Counted from the stretch's first letter, positions 1-8,269 are shown. The stretch: 23,371 nucleotides of DNA from an uncultured Oscillospiraceae bacterium (GCA_934572365.1 CAKTKX010000004.1:1-23371); one strand, 5' to 3'. Numbers and translations: made by a program. The notes: generated from the letters alone by a model not told the origin.

Positions 1-118
1 CCCATTTCCCTATCTTGTCAATAGGTTTTGAAAAAATATTTTCCTATTTTTCTGGTAGGGAATATAGGCTTATCGAATTACTGGATAAAAGCCCGCCCCA
101 CGGAATGGAACGGCACCC

Positions 119-233
119 CTTGCCTCCCCCTATGGGAGAGGTGGCTGAGCGCAGCGAAGACGGAGAGGGGAAACGGGGGTGTAACGCCCTCTCAGTCACC
201 TTCGGTGACAGCTCTCCCAGAGGGAGAGCCAAG
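119..233. repeat. MITE-like imperfect palindromic repeat
   Basis: The two ends are imperfect inverted copies: the left end reads CTTGCCTCCCCCTATGGGAG and the reverse complement of the right end reads CTTGGCTCTCCCTCTGGGAG. Inside are perfect small hairpins, GCTCTCCC-AGA-GGGAGAGC at 211-229 and TCACC-TTC-GGTGA at 196-208. No transposase is encoded. Short elements with this terminal sequence are, from memory, common in gut Oscillospiraceae and Faecalibacterium-like genomes, where they lie between genes. It is probably a non-autonomous miniature element or a REP-like intergenic palindrome. It sits just downstream of the Rrf2 gene and could also help end that transcript. Nothing else is evident in positions 1-277. 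Confidence 0.6.
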
Positions 234-277
234 TGGCAGTCCCTCCACCCATCCAAGGCGGAACGGGCAGGTTCGGT

Positions 278-709
278 TCATATTACGTAGTCGTCTCCCG
301 CGGGACACTGCTCGATCAGGTCGGCAATGGTCACGCTTTCCAGATAGTCCTGAATCACCTTATCCAGCCCCTGCCACAGCGCCAGCGTGCGGCATTGCCC
401 CGACCGGGAGCAGGTTCCGGCGCTCTCCTCCAGACAGGATACCGGGGCGAGGGATTCCTCCGTCAGCCGCAGAATGCTGCCCACCGTGTACTGCTCGGGT
501 TTTTTCGTCAGCCGGTATCCGCCGCCCTTGCCCCGCAGGCTCTCCACGGCCTTCGCCTTTACCAGCATCCGGATGATGCTCTCCAGATATTTCTCGGAAA
601 TTTCCTGCCGCTGGGCGATCTCTTTCAGAGAAATAAACTCTCCCGACCGATGCTCGGCCAGGTCTATCATCACGCGCAGGGCATACCGCCCCTTTGTGGA
701 AATCAACAT
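278..709 (-). CDS. Rrf2 family transcriptional regulator (three-Cys, IscR-like)
   Basis: A 143-residue protein of typical Rrf2 length. The N-terminal winged helix begins MLISTKGRYALRVMIDLAEH and continues through the recognition region ISEKYLESIIRML and the wing RGKGGGYRL (about residues 37-67). Cysteines at about 92, 100 and 106 match the three-cysteine [2Fe-2S] ligand region of IscR-type members, so it may sense iron-sulfur status, redox or nitric oxide. The start was chosen because GGAGG lies 8 nt upstream of this ATG; a longer frame reaching 772 runs through the promoter. No isc/suf gene follows, so the target is unknown and may lie beyond the left edge. Confidence 0.9.
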   Translation of the reverse strand: MLISTKGRYALRVMIDLAEHRSGEFISLKEIAQRQEISEKYLESIIRMLVKAKAVESLRGKGGGYRLTKKPEQYTVGSILRLTEESLAPVSCLEESAGTCSRSGQCRTLALWQGLDKVIQDYLESVTIADLIEQCPAGDDYVI

Positions 710-743
710 AACAGGTTCCTCCAAGTGGGATTCTTTAATTCCT

Positions 744-772
744 ATTATACAGCAAGGTTTATGGGAAATCAA
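744..772 (-). promoter_or_regulatory. Promoter of the Rrf2 gene
   Basis: On the minus strand, TTGATT (767-772) and a perfect TATAAT (744-749) are separated by exactly 17 nt. Transcription would start near 737, about 28 nt before the ATG and just ahead of the ribosome site. Rrf2 proteins often repress their own promoter, but no clear dyad was found here. Confidence 0.7.
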
Positions 773-865
773 GAGGGAGTTCTGTCCTGCCCCAGGTGGC
801 CAATATACAATTTCTGTAAATGCAGTCCTTTTTGCTTACAGGTTTTCATGTCCGTCCCGATTTGA

Positions 866-914
866 TGATAAAAACCACATTAACTGCCCCGTTACAGGAC
901 AGTTAATGTGGTTT
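866..914 (-). terminator. Rho-independent terminator of the transporter/amidohydrolase operon
   Basis: A perfect 15-bp stem (872-886 with 900-914, AAACCACATTAACTG and its complement) encloses a 13-nt loop. On the minus strand it runs directly into a T-run. It lies 26 nt past the stop of the amidohydrolase gene, which makes that the last gene of the operon. Confidence 0.88.
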
Positions 915-939
915 GGGGGTAATATTGGGGAAGACGTTT

Positions 940-2148
940 TTATGCCGGAAGCTGCTTCTTGATTTCCCCGCCCTGCATGACCAGCTTCACATTCTCCGGA
1001 TCGCGCAGAAGCGTAATGTCCTTCAGGGGATCGCCCGATACGACAATCAGATCTGCCAGTTTTCCCGGCTCGATCGTACCAAGATCATCCCGCATAATAA
1101 TTTCCGCATTTACCTTCGTCGCCGCCTGGATGACCGCCATGGAGCTCATCCCCAATTCCGTCAGCAGCTGCAGCTCCATTGCGTTGTCCGGTCCCGGGAA
1201 GAAATCCGTTCCGACGCCGATCTTAAGATGATTCTTCACGGCCAGCTCCCAGGTTCGGCAGTGCTCCTCATATGCAATTGCAATTTTCTTTCCGACGATT
1301 GGATCGAGACGATCCCGCATATCAAACTGCACCTTTGCAAGGCCAAAAGTGGGAACTACATACGCATCCGCCTTCAGAATCAGGTCAATGGCTTCCTCGT
1401 CCAGGAACGTCGCGTGCTCAATGGTTCTGACGCCGTTTCGGGCAGCCAGTTTAATTCCGCCGTTGCTGACCGCATGGGAAGCAACGTAGGTTCCGAAATG
1501 CTCCGCTTCTTCTACCGCGGCCCGAACCTCTTCATCGGAAAATTCCACCTTGTTTACGGTTTTGCAATTGCTGTTTACGCCGGAAGACGTGGCAATTTTA
1601 ATAAAGTCCGCGCCCTGACTCAGCGTCCGTCTGCACTGCTGCCGAATCTCCGCTTCGCCGTCCGCAACCAGTCCCCAGGAAACCAGCGTATTCTTGGGCA
1701 GGCTCGCGGGGAACAGCATTCCTCTGGTCACGTCTCCGTGACCGCCCGTCTGAAACACGCCCATACCCGCCGAGTTGATACGGGGGCTTTCAAAGAGTCC
1801 TTCCTCCTGGCAGCCGCGGATGTAAACGCCGATGCCGCCGCACTCACGAAGGGCTGTATAGCCGCTATGCAGCATTTGCTTCAATTTGGGAAGTGCCCGA
1901 ACGGTTGCCTCATGGGGGGAAACCATAAAGGGCTTCCCAATCATTCCGCCGATATGCACATGGGTATCGATCAGTCCCGGCATAATGGTTCCGTTCTCCA
2001 CCGCAATGTGCTGCGCCTGGGGGAACATGGCCTCGCCGGTCTTCTCTTCACCTACCCAAAGGATTTTCTCTCCATCGACTGCGACTGCACCGGATTCAAT
2101 CGGTGTATCAGCATTCCCGTCGATGACACGTCCTTTCAAAAGATACAC
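940..2148 (-). CDS. Metal-dependent amidohydrolase (imidazolonepropionase/prolidase-like)
   Basis: A 402-residue member of the amidohydrolase superfamily. All expected binuclear metal ligands are visible: the HxH pair in DTHVH (H63, H65), a lysine likely to be carboxylated in FIKIATSSG (K184), H225 in ASHA, H245 in IEHA and D315 in GTD. The C-terminal strand GTIEPGKLADLIVV is typical of this group. Relatives of this type hydrolyse amide or lactam bonds, including Xaa-Pro or other acyl-amino-acid dipeptides, cyclic imides and imidazolones; the exact substrate is unknown. There is no signal peptide, so it is cytoplasmic. GTG was chosen as start because GGAGG lies 7 nt upstream. It is the last gene of the ABC importer operon and begins 11 nt after the permease stop, which suggests it acts on the imported compound. 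Confidence 0.87.
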   Translation of the reverse strand: MYLLKGRVIDGNADTPIESGAVAVDGEKILWVGEEKTGEAMFPQAQHIAVENGTIMPGLIDTHVHIGGMIGKPFMVSPHEATVRALPKLKQMLHSGYTALRECGGIGVYIRGCQEEGLFESPRINSAGMGVFQTGGHGDVTRGMLFPASLPKNTLVSWGLVADGEAEIRQQCRRTLSQGADFIKIATSSGVNSNCKTVNKVEFSDEEVRAAVEEAEHFGTYVASHAVSNGGIKLAARNGVRTIEHATFLDEEAIDLILKADAYVVPTFGLAKVQFDMRDRLDPIVGKKIAIAYEEHCRTWELAVKNHLKIGVGTDFFPGPDNAMELQLLTELGMSSMAVIQAATKVNAEIIMRDDLGTIEPGKLADLIVVSGDPLKDITLLRDPENVKLVMQGGEIKKQLPA

Positions 2149-2159
2149 AAGCTTGCCTC

Positions 2160-3158
2160 CTATCTATCTGCTGCCTGAATCTGTTTACGCTTCATGGAAT
2201 TGGCCTTAAATGCGTCGCGGTGCATTTTCTCTTCCGCGGAAACCTTACGCATTTCCGTAACTGCCATCAGAATGATCAGGAACAGGCCGGTGATTGTGTT
2301 CTTCAAATTCGTATCGAAATTCACGGCGACCAATCCCGTTTGCAGAATATTCAAGGAGAGAATTCCGGCAAAAATACCAAATACGATATTTACCTGCTTG
2401 GAGATAAACCCTGCGACGAACACACCCAGCATTGCCTGAAATGCCGTGCCTATCGTATCCAGACCATTTTCAATGGAAGTACCCGTTCCATAGCTCAGCG
2501 AAAGCAGCGCAGCAATGCCGCCGTACACGGCCGCAAGCATAATGGCTACACTCTGCGTCTGAATCGTGGAAATACCCGCCGATTCTGCCAACACCGGATT
2601 TCCGCCGACTGCACGAGCCTTTGCGCCATAAACGCTGTATTTTTGCAGGAAGAACATAATCGCGCCCATAGTAAGGAAAATGATTACATTCGCGGGAAAA
2701 CGTCCAAGAATGGTATGTTCCGTACTGATCACCAGAATCTCACTGCCGCCAATTACGCCGCCTATGGACGCCAGGATCAGCGCGTAAGCAATGCTGATGA
2801 CCATTGAGGACATCCGGATTACCCGCATCAGCAATACCTTAATCACTCCAACCACCAAGGAAGTTCCTACACATCCCAAGATTAACCCCGGCATTCCGAT
2901 CTTTTGCGAAAGCAGACATCCCACAATCGTCGAAACGGAAATCTGTGCGCCGATCGACAGATCCAGATTGCCCGCCGTCATGCTGAAAGAAAGTCCCCAG
3001 GCAATAATGCTATTGATAAAAGACTGGGTGATCAGCATGCCCAGCATGGAGAATTTCCCGAAGGCCGCAGGACGCAAAATCAGAAACAGCAGGTACACTG
3101 CGCCGGGAATCGCCACAAAAGCCAGCACTGAGGTCAGTCTATTTTTTATTCTCTTCAC
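2160..3158 (-). CDS. RbsC-like ABC transporter permease (second permease)
   Basis: A 332-residue, very hydrophobic inner-membrane protein of the branched-chain/ribose type permease fold (BPD_transp_2), with roughly 8-10 membrane segments. The hallmark loop is TAGNLDLSIGAQIS, the counterpart of GGIDLSVG in RbsC. GTG at 3158 was chosen because GGGAGG lies 9 nt upstream; a frame opening at 3218 would include a GC-rich hairpin as coding sequence. It would pair with the other permease as a heterodimer, as LsrC/LsrD does. The gene follows the binding protein and precedes the amidohydrolase. Confidence 0.9.
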   Translation of the reverse strand: MKRIKNRLTSVLAFVAIPGAVYLLFLILRPAAFGKFSMLGMLITQSFINSIIAWGLSFSMTAGNLDLSIGAQISVSTIVGCLLSQKIGMPGLILGCVGTSLVVGVIKVLLMRVIRMSSMVISIAYALILASIGGVIGGSEILVISTEHTILGRFPANVIIFLTMGAIMFFLQKYSVYGAKARAVGGNPVLAESAGISTIQTQSVAIMLAAVYGGIAALLSLSYGTGTSIENGLDTIGTAFQAMLGVFVAGFISKQVNIVFGIFAGILSLNILQTGLVAVNFDTNLKNTITGLFLIILMAVTEMRKVSAEEKMHRDAFKANSMKRKQIQAADR

Positions 3159-3193
3159 TAGTTGTTCCCTCCCATTGGTGGAAGTATTGAGGA

Positions 3194-3219
3194 TGTGCCG
3201 CCGGCCTGCCGGCGGCACA
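3194..3219 (-). promoter_or_regulatory. Intercistronic hairpin after the binding-protein gene
   Basis: A perfect 12-bp inverted repeat (TGTGCCGCCGGC at 3194-3205, complement at 3208-3219) with a 2-nt centre, opening to a slightly larger loop in RNA. No T-run follows on the minus strand, so it is unlikely to end transcription fully. Such structures between a binding-protein gene and its permease commonly protect the upstream mRNA and raise binding-protein output; that role is inferred here. Confidence 0.6.
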
Positions 3220-3243
3220 CGAAAACGAACCTCTTATCGAAAT

Positions 3244-4452
3244 TTACGATTCTGCGGGAGCGTGGCCGTGCCGCGCAATGATGTCATCCAGGCTGTAGGA
3301 CTCCGTCAGAGCAACCAGATCCTCATAGGTTGCGTTGGGGTTGTAGGCCTTGATGTAGGGCAGGATTTCCTCGCCGGTGTAGGCGTTGTTGTCCCAGATG
3401 TGATAAGCCCATTCCACGCACTGCTCATAGGTGGTAAGCTCGACATATCTGTTCAGGAGGTACACCTTTTCGTTGGTCAGGGGCGTGCCGTTCATGATGT
3501 TCGTCAGAAGGATGACGCCGTACATACCGCCGAGGTGATGACCGCCGATAACGCCGGCTTCCTGTCCGTTCTTGAAATATTCCGTCTGGTTAATGTTGCA
3601 GTCAATGGCGAAAATGGGAATGTCCGCAGTCTTGCCGGCGTCGGCCAAACCGTTGACAACACCTGCCAGGCAGGAGTGTGTACGCCCCTGGATGATGATG
3701 CCGTCGCACTGGGGGTACGTCGCCAGGAAGCGGTTTACGATGTCCATACCACCGGCAGCCGAACCGGTCAGAGTCAGATCCCGCTCCTGAGCAAGAATGG
3801 TAATGCCATATTCTTCGCAAGCCTTCTGCAGGCCCTTATTCCGACGGATGGTAAAGTCCAGGCCGTCCGGTGCGCCGATCAGGCAGAGGTTCTTGCATCC
3901 GGCCTCACCGGCAGCTTTGCCCTGCCAGTATCCGGCATACTCTTCGTCCTCATAGAAGCCACCGACATAGTACTTGTAGTTCTTCAGGGTCTCCCGATCC
4001 TCTTCCTTGACACCGGCCCAGTACATCGTCCAGTATACGCCAGCGTCCTCGCAGATTTCGGCAATCTGCATGTAGCACATCAGAACTTCGTTGCCAAATA
4101 CGATGCAGTCCGCACCGGAAACGATCAGATTCTGTGCCGCCGCCAGAACGTCATCCGTAGAAGAGCCGGCTCTGGTTGCGTAAATCGTCTCAAAGTTCAG
4201 ATCCTCTTTCAGCGCTTCGATCTGATCCATGACAGGGCCATACGCTGCGTTCCATGCGCCGGGATCCATAAGACCCAGCGTGAATTTCTTCAGTTCCTTC
4301 TTTTCCGGAGCTTCTGCCTGGGTTGCTTCCGTCTGCACAGCAGCCTCGGAGCTGGGGGTTTTCGCAGCATCCGCCGGTGCATTGTTACCGGCACACGCCA
4401 CCATCGACAAAATCATGCATACCGCTAAGATAAATCCAAGTACCTTTTTCAT
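3244..4452 (-). CDS. Substrate-binding lipoprotein of CUT2-type ABC importer
   Basis: A 402-residue protein with a lipoprotein signal peptide (MKKVLGFILAVCMILSMVAC; lipidated Cys20) and an acidic, Ala/Pro-rich linker, followed by a periplasmic-binding fold of the ribose/galactose (Peripla_BP_4) type. Family-like stretches include VSGADCIVFGN, a hinge near IPIFAIDCN and the late segment GGHHLGGMYGVILLTNIMNG. It would be tethered outside the membrane to deliver ligand to the two permeases. ATG at 4452 was chosen because GGAGG lies just upstream; an earlier in-frame ATG at 4464 overlaps that ribosome site. A small G5-TAT-C5 hairpin (4482-4494) precedes the gene. The ligand is unknown; the neighbouring amidohydrolase argues against a plain sugar. 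Confidence 0.88.
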   Translation of the reverse strand: MKKVLGFILAVCMILSMVACAGNNAPADAAKTPSSEAAVQTEATQAEAPEKKELKKFTLGLMDPGAWNAAYGPVMDQIEALKEDLNFETIYATRAGSSTDDVLAAAQNLIVSGADCIVFGNEVLMCYMQIAEICEDAGVYWTMYWAGVKEEDRETLKNYKYYVGGFYEDEEYAGYWQGKAAGEAGCKNLCLIGAPDGLDFTIRRNKGLQKACEEYGITILAQERDLTLTGSAAGGMDIVNRFLATYPQCDGIIIQGRTHSCLAGVVNGLADAGKTADIPIFAIDCNINQTEYFKNGQEAGVIGGHHLGGMYGVILLTNIMNGTPLTNEKVYLLNRYVELTTYEQCVEWAYHIWDNNAYTGEEILPYIKAYNPNATYEDLVALTESYSLDDIIARHGHAPAES

Positions 4453-4516
4453 AACTTCCTCCATTTTTTATTTTTCCAAAGGGGGGTATCCCCCATGTGG
4501 ATCATTTATTCGGCCA

Positions 4517-5500
4517 TCAAATCGCGTTGGCCTTTTCTCTCAGACGCGTCATACCCACGGCAACGGTGATGAACACCACGCCCTTTACGACGTCCTGCAT
4601 CCGGCTGGGGAGGCCAAGCATGACCATGCCATTCGTCAGCGCCATGCAGCCCAATACGCCGAAAAACACGTTCAGAATTTTTGCGTCCTTGCCGCCGGTT
4701 AACGGCATACCGCCCAGGATCATGCAGATCATAATGTTGAAGTGGAACATGGAGCCGGTGTTGCTTCCCACGGTTCCCGCCCGGATCGACGACAGGAGTG
4801 CAACTAAGCCCGCCGTAACACCTGCGATCAGGAACGCCGAGAATTTGATCCAGCGAACCTTAACGCCGCACTGAACAGCCGCAACCTCGCCTGCGCTCAA
4901 TGCCTTACAATACCGGCCGTATTTTGTAAAATGGAACACATATCCAACGAGCAAAGTAGAAACAAGAATAACAACCGTTTCAAAGGTCTGCCCGTTTAAT
5001 GCCAGTAATGTCTTGCATCCCTCTAAGTAGGCGTTGCTTCCCATTAAGGTTGTCAGGCAGCCGGAAATCAGGAAGTTTACACACAGCGTGAGAATAAAGT
5101 CGCTCAGGCCTGTGGTCGCATACAGGAAGCCGTTCAGGCAGCCAACTGTCGCACCCACAAGAAGCGTAACGGCGACCGTCAGAACCGGGTTCTGCCCGCC
5201 CACCATATTTCCGATAATGGCGCTCAAAGCAATGTTGGATGCAAGAGAAAAATCGTGCACGCCCTGCGCATAGCAGAATATGACACCCAGTCCACCTACA
5301 ATGTACAGAAATGACTGCTTCCAGATGGTTTTAAGATTAAACGGGCGGAACATCTTCCCCTTCGTCGCAATTCCGAATACCAATACAATGGCCAGGAATC
5401 CCAGCAGAGGAAAAAAGTCAACAAATTTTGTCAACCAATAGCCCTTATAGTGTCTGGTAAGTGTCTTACCTTTCTCTGTTCCATTTGGCATAGGTTGCAT
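4517..5500 (-). CDS. RbsC-like ABC transporter permease (first permease)
   Basis: A 327-residue multi-span membrane protein of the same BPD_transp_2 family as the other permease but clearly divergent from it. The conserved loop reads GVHDFSLASNIALSA, where RbsC has GGIDLSVGS, and the end contains ILGGMPLTGGKD, a family hallmark. About 8-10 hydrophobic segments follow an N-terminal cytoplasmic stretch. It begins 7 nt after the ATPase stop, within the sequence TGAGGAGG that carries its ribosome site, so translation is coupled. The start at 5500 is close to the GGAGG; the ATG nine bases downstream (5491) is an equally plausible start. Confidence 0.9.
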   Translation of the reverse strand: MQPMPNGTEKGKTLTRHYKGYWLTKFVDFFPLLGFLAIVLVFGIATKGKMFRPFNLKTIWKQSFLYIVGGLGVIFCYAQGVHDFSLASNIALSAIIGNMVGGQNPVLTVAVTLLVGATVGCLNGFLYATTGLSDFILTLCVNFLISGCLTTLMGSNAYLEGCKTLLALNGQTFETVVILVSTLLVGYVFHFTKYGRYCKALSAGEVAAVQCGVKVRWIKFSAFLIAGVTAGLVALLSSIRAGTVGSNTGSMFHFNIMICMILGGMPLTGGKDAKILNVFFGVLGCMALTNGMVMLGLPSRMQDVVKGVVFITVAVGMTRLREKANAI

Positions 5501-5507
5501 TCCCTCC

Positions 5508-7010
5508 TCAAATCATATACTGAATGATGGCCTGCTCACTCACTTCGGGACTCCGGTCAACCTTGTGCGTAACAACGCCGTCTTTCATAATCAGAATCGT
5601 GTCACTCATTCCGATCAGTTCAGGAAGCTCCTCCGATATCATAATCATCGCGCGTCCCTCTTGCTTTAACTGCTCCATCAAGCGATAAATTGCCTCTTTG
5701 ACACCGATGTCGATGCCGCGTGTGGGGCAGTCCATAATCAAAACATGAGAATCATTTCCCAGCCACTTGCCCAAGACGACCTTTTGCTTATTGCCGCCGC
5801 TGAGCTTCGTACACAGATCATTCAGGCTCCGCATCTTTATCGACAGGTTTCTCGCCCAAACATCCGCCAGGTTCCGCTCGTTTTTCTCCAAAATCAATCC
5901 GTGCTTGCGGATGCGATCCAGGCTGGGAAGAGAAATATTGTCCGCTATGCTGAATTGCAGCAGCAGTGCTTCCGTATCCCGGTTTTTGGACATGTAGCCA
6001 ACGCTGTTGCGAATGGCATCCCGGGGTGAATGGATCTTATCTCCGGACTTCGTAATGACAACCTCGCCGCCGTCCTTCTTCTCCAGTCCGAACAGGAGCC
6101 GGCCCAGCTCATGCATGCCGCTTTCCGCCAGGCCGCCGATTCCCAGGATCTCACCCTCATGAAGCTCCAGCGACACATTCTCCACGCCAATGCTGCTAAG
6201 CCCGGTCACCCGCATCACGACTTTATCCGGATTGTATTTGGGTGCCTGATCCAATCTGTAGAAATGCGCGCTGATCTCGCGGCCGACCATCAGCTCCTTC
6301 ATCGACTTCAAATCCATTTCATCCTTGTCCAGGGTTCTGATAAAATGGCCGTCCCGCATGACTGTCACGCTGTCACAAACCGACACCAATTCCTCCATGT
6401 CATGGGTGATAAACATAACGCTTCCGCCTCTGTTCCGAACCTCGCGCATATTCTTGTAGAGAATATGCCGCCCGTGGGTCGTCAGCGCATTGGAGGTTTC
6501 GTCAATGATCAGCAGCATCGGCTCCGAATACATGGCTCTTGCGATCTCGACGAGCTTCCGATCCTCCAGATTCAGCGTGCCGGTAATGGCAGTCGGATCG
6601 ATATGCTCACCGCCGATCTGATCGAGAATCCGGCGGGCCTCCTGATTCATTCGTCCGAAGTCCAGCATCCCATGCTTGGAAAACTGCTCTTCCTTGTTCA
6701 GGAAGATATTTGCGCTTACCGTAATTCCGGCAATCGTTCCGATCTCCTGCACGATCAGCGCAACGCCGTGCTTGGCAGCATCCTCCGTATTTGCCGGAGC
6801 ATACTGTTCTCCCTTCAGGAAAAGCGTTCCGGAATCCGGCCGGTGCAGACCAACCACAATGGAAGAGAACGTACTTTTTCCGGAACCGTTCTCGCCGATT
6901 AGTCCCCGAATCTCTCCCGGCTTGATCTCAATGGAAAAATCCGCAACTGCATGCGTTGGCCCAAATGATTTGTTGATTGACTCCGCAGTTAACAATGTTT
7001 CATTCTGCAT
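5508..7010 (-). CDS. RbsA/MglA-like ABC transporter ATPase (two fused nucleotide-binding domains)
   Basis: A 500-residue cytoplasmic ATPase with two ABC domains, the usual length for the family. Domain 1 has a complete Walker A (GENGSGKST, 39-47), Walker B LLIIDE (E171) and the H-loop H203, but a weak signature (LNLEDRK, 146-152). Domain 2 has a degenerate Walker A (GGLAESGMHE), a perfect signature LSGGN (403-407), and a Walker B reading LIMDCPTRGID, where Cys428 replaces the catalytic Glu. One composite ATP site is therefore intact (Walker A of domain 1 with signature of domain 2) and the other is degenerate. ATG at 7010 was chosen because AGGAG lies 8 nt upstream. It is the first gene of the five-gene operon. 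Confidence 0.92.
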   Translation of the reverse strand: MQNETLLTAESINKSFGPTHAVADFSIEIKPGEIRGLIGENGSGKSTFSSIVVGLHRPDSGTLFLKGEQYAPANTEDAAKHGVALIVQEIGTIAGITVSANIFLNKEEQFSKHGMLDFGRMNQEARRILDQIGGEHIDPTAITGTLNLEDRKLVEIARAMYSEPMLLIIDETSNALTTHGRHILYKNMREVRNRGGSVMFITHDMEELVSVCDSVTVMRDGHFIRTLDKDEMDLKSMKELMVGREISAHFYRLDQAPKYNPDKVVMRVTGLSSIGVENVSLELHEGEILGIGGLAESGMHELGRLLFGLEKKDGGEVVITKSGDKIHSPRDAIRNSVGYMSKNRDTEALLLQFSIADNISLPSLDRIRKHGLILEKNERNLADVWARNLSIKMRSLNDLCTKLSGGNKQKVVLGKWLGNDSHVLIMDCPTRGIDIGVKEAIYRLMEQLKQEGRAMIMISEELPELIGMSDTILIMKDGVVTHKVDRSPEVSEQAIIQYMI

Positions 7011-7171
7011 GGTTACTTCTCCTATCCGCACGCTAAACGCTTTGATACAGGATTCAACCGTCGGGGAATGATGGCACAACCATGGAGTTCCCACCTCGTC
7101 AAACCTTCGAGCGCGTCATGCAATTTTGCTTTTATTCATCAAGCAGTCCGATTACCCTATCCACAGGGTAT

Positions 7172-7200
7172 ACTATAACACTAATATATTAGGATATCAA
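7172..7200 (-). promoter_or_regulatory. Promoter and probable operator of the transporter/amidohydrolase operon
   Basis: On the minus strand, TTGATA (7195-7200) and TATAGT (7172-7177) are 17 nt apart. The spacer contains the perfect palindrome CTAATATATTAG (7181-7192), placed where a bound repressor would block RNA polymerase. A near copy lies upstream of the neighbouring GntR gene, so that regulator is the likely ligand (inference). Confidence 0.65.
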
Positions 7201-7387
7201 TTGGAGGCTTTTCCCAAATATCTTTGCCAAGTTTTATCTATAACCACCAATCGTTCCGCCTTCTTCTACGGGAAATGCAGCATTTTTAACATTCTCCTTT
7301 AAAAGCCAAAACTTTTTCAACATGAATGTCTTCTTTTTTTGCAGCGTTTCCGGCCGCTTGCCTGCTATTTTGTCTGCCCCACAGGGC

Positions 7388-7427
7388 AAAAAATTTCCGG
7401 ACAAATGCAAGGGCGCCTTGTCCGGAA
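7388..7427 (-). terminator. Rho-independent terminator of the GntR gene
   Basis: The stem TTCCGGACAA (7395-7404) pairs perfectly with 7418-7427 around a 13-nt loop. On the minus strand it is followed by ATTTTTTG. It lies about 90 nt past the GntR stop, which separates the regulator transcript from the transporter operon. Confidence 0.82.
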
Positions 7428-7515
7428 TATCTGGCAATATATCATCTTTGGGGCAAAATCACAGGAAAAATCTCTGTTGCATCCAGGGTAAATATCCCGC
7501 GGCCGCTGCAGACCG

Positions 7516-8190
7516 TCAAGCAAAATACTGGGGATACCGCTCCATCAGTTCCTCTCTTTCCACTTGGTAATTGTTCAGATGCTTCCGCATTTTCTCTACA
7601 GCCCGGGGAACGTCATGCTGAACCACCGCATCCAGAATCTTCCGGTGTCCGCCAACCGACGTCACGTCCCTGATCGCTTGGTAGGAAAGATACCGCACCC
7701 GGTCGAAGTGAATGGTAAAATTCTCCATCAGGCTGTGAACATGGGGCATCTTTGCCACAGTGAACAGCAGTTTATGAAACTCGTTGTCCAGATCCATGAG
7801 CTTGTCCGCCGTCCGATGCTCCAGATAAAACTCCTGAAGTCTCAGGTTTTCCTCCAGCGCACCCAGTTCATCAATGGACTCCACTTTGCAGCACATTTCC
7901 ACTACGGCGCACTCCAGTATTTCCCGCATGGTATGGGCTTCTTCCATAATGTCATAGTCGATAGGCGCAATGATGCTTCCGCTCTGCGGATAAATCTGTA
8001 CGACATTGCTTTTTGACAGTTCGATCAAAGCCTCCCGCACGGGGGTTCTCGACAGTCCCAGCTCCTCCGCAAGCGCCCGGTCATTTACCCGGCTCCTTGG
8101 CTCCAGCTCCAAATTGATAATATTCTTTTTTATGATTCTCAGTGCATAATCTCTGCCACTCTCGTAGGGATACCGCCCTGTTACCTGCAT
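7516..8190 (-). CDS. GntR family regulator with FCD ligand domain
   Basis: A 224-residue protein. The N-terminal winged helix (about residues 12-76) contains the typical LAEELGLSRTPVREALIEL. The C-terminal all-helical FCD domain carries the usual metal/ligand residues D135 and H139 (DNEFHKLLF), H182 (GGHRKILDAV) and H204 (RKHL). FCD regulators usually bind small organic acids or sugar acids and leave the DNA when the ligand binds. ATG at 8190 has AAGGAG 8 nt upstream. It is transcribed separately but in the same direction as the adjacent ABC/amidohydrolase operon, which it probably controls. Confidence 0.9.
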   Translation of the reverse strand: MQVTGRYPYESGRDYALRIIKKNIINLELEPRSRVNDRALAEELGLSRTPVREALIELSKSNVVQIYPQSGSIIAPIDYDIMEEAHTMREILECAVVEMCCKVESIDELGALEENLRLQEFYLEHRTADKLMDLDNEFHKLLFTVAKMPHVHSLMENFTIHFDRVRYLSYQAIRDVTSVGGHRKILDAVVQHDVPRAVEKMRKHLNNYQVEREELMERYPQYFA

Positions 8191-8269
8191 AACAACCGCT
8201 CCTTTAACCGCGTTGATCCGAAATAACCTTTGGGTGTGGATACAGATAATCGAACCAACAACTGCTATT

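Larger units (their letters stand above)
7011..7515 (-). other. Intergenic region: operon leader, promoter and upstream terminator
   Basis: This gene-free stretch holds, on the minus strand, the terminator of the GntR gene (7388-7427), the promoter of the transporter operon (7172-7200) and an untranslated leader of about 155 nt. The leader start contains a short dyad, TACCCT...AGGGTA (7153-7170), close to the predicted transcription start. Open frames at 7234-7437 and upstream of 7010 have no ribosome site and look non-coding. No riboswitch fold was recognised. Confidence 0.5.

Noticed and set aside
913..2178. Long plus-strand open frame opposite the amidohydrolase gene
   Set aside because: Low-complexity shadow of the real minus-strand gene; no ribosome site and no recognisable domain.
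2791..4428. 545-codon plus-strand open frame across the permease and binding-protein genes
   Set aside because: It spans two clearly coding minus-strand genes and the hairpin between them; its protein resembles nothing known.
7234..7437. 67-codon minus-strand frame between the GntR gene and the ATPase gene
   Set aside because: It runs through the GntR terminator and lacks a ribosome site.
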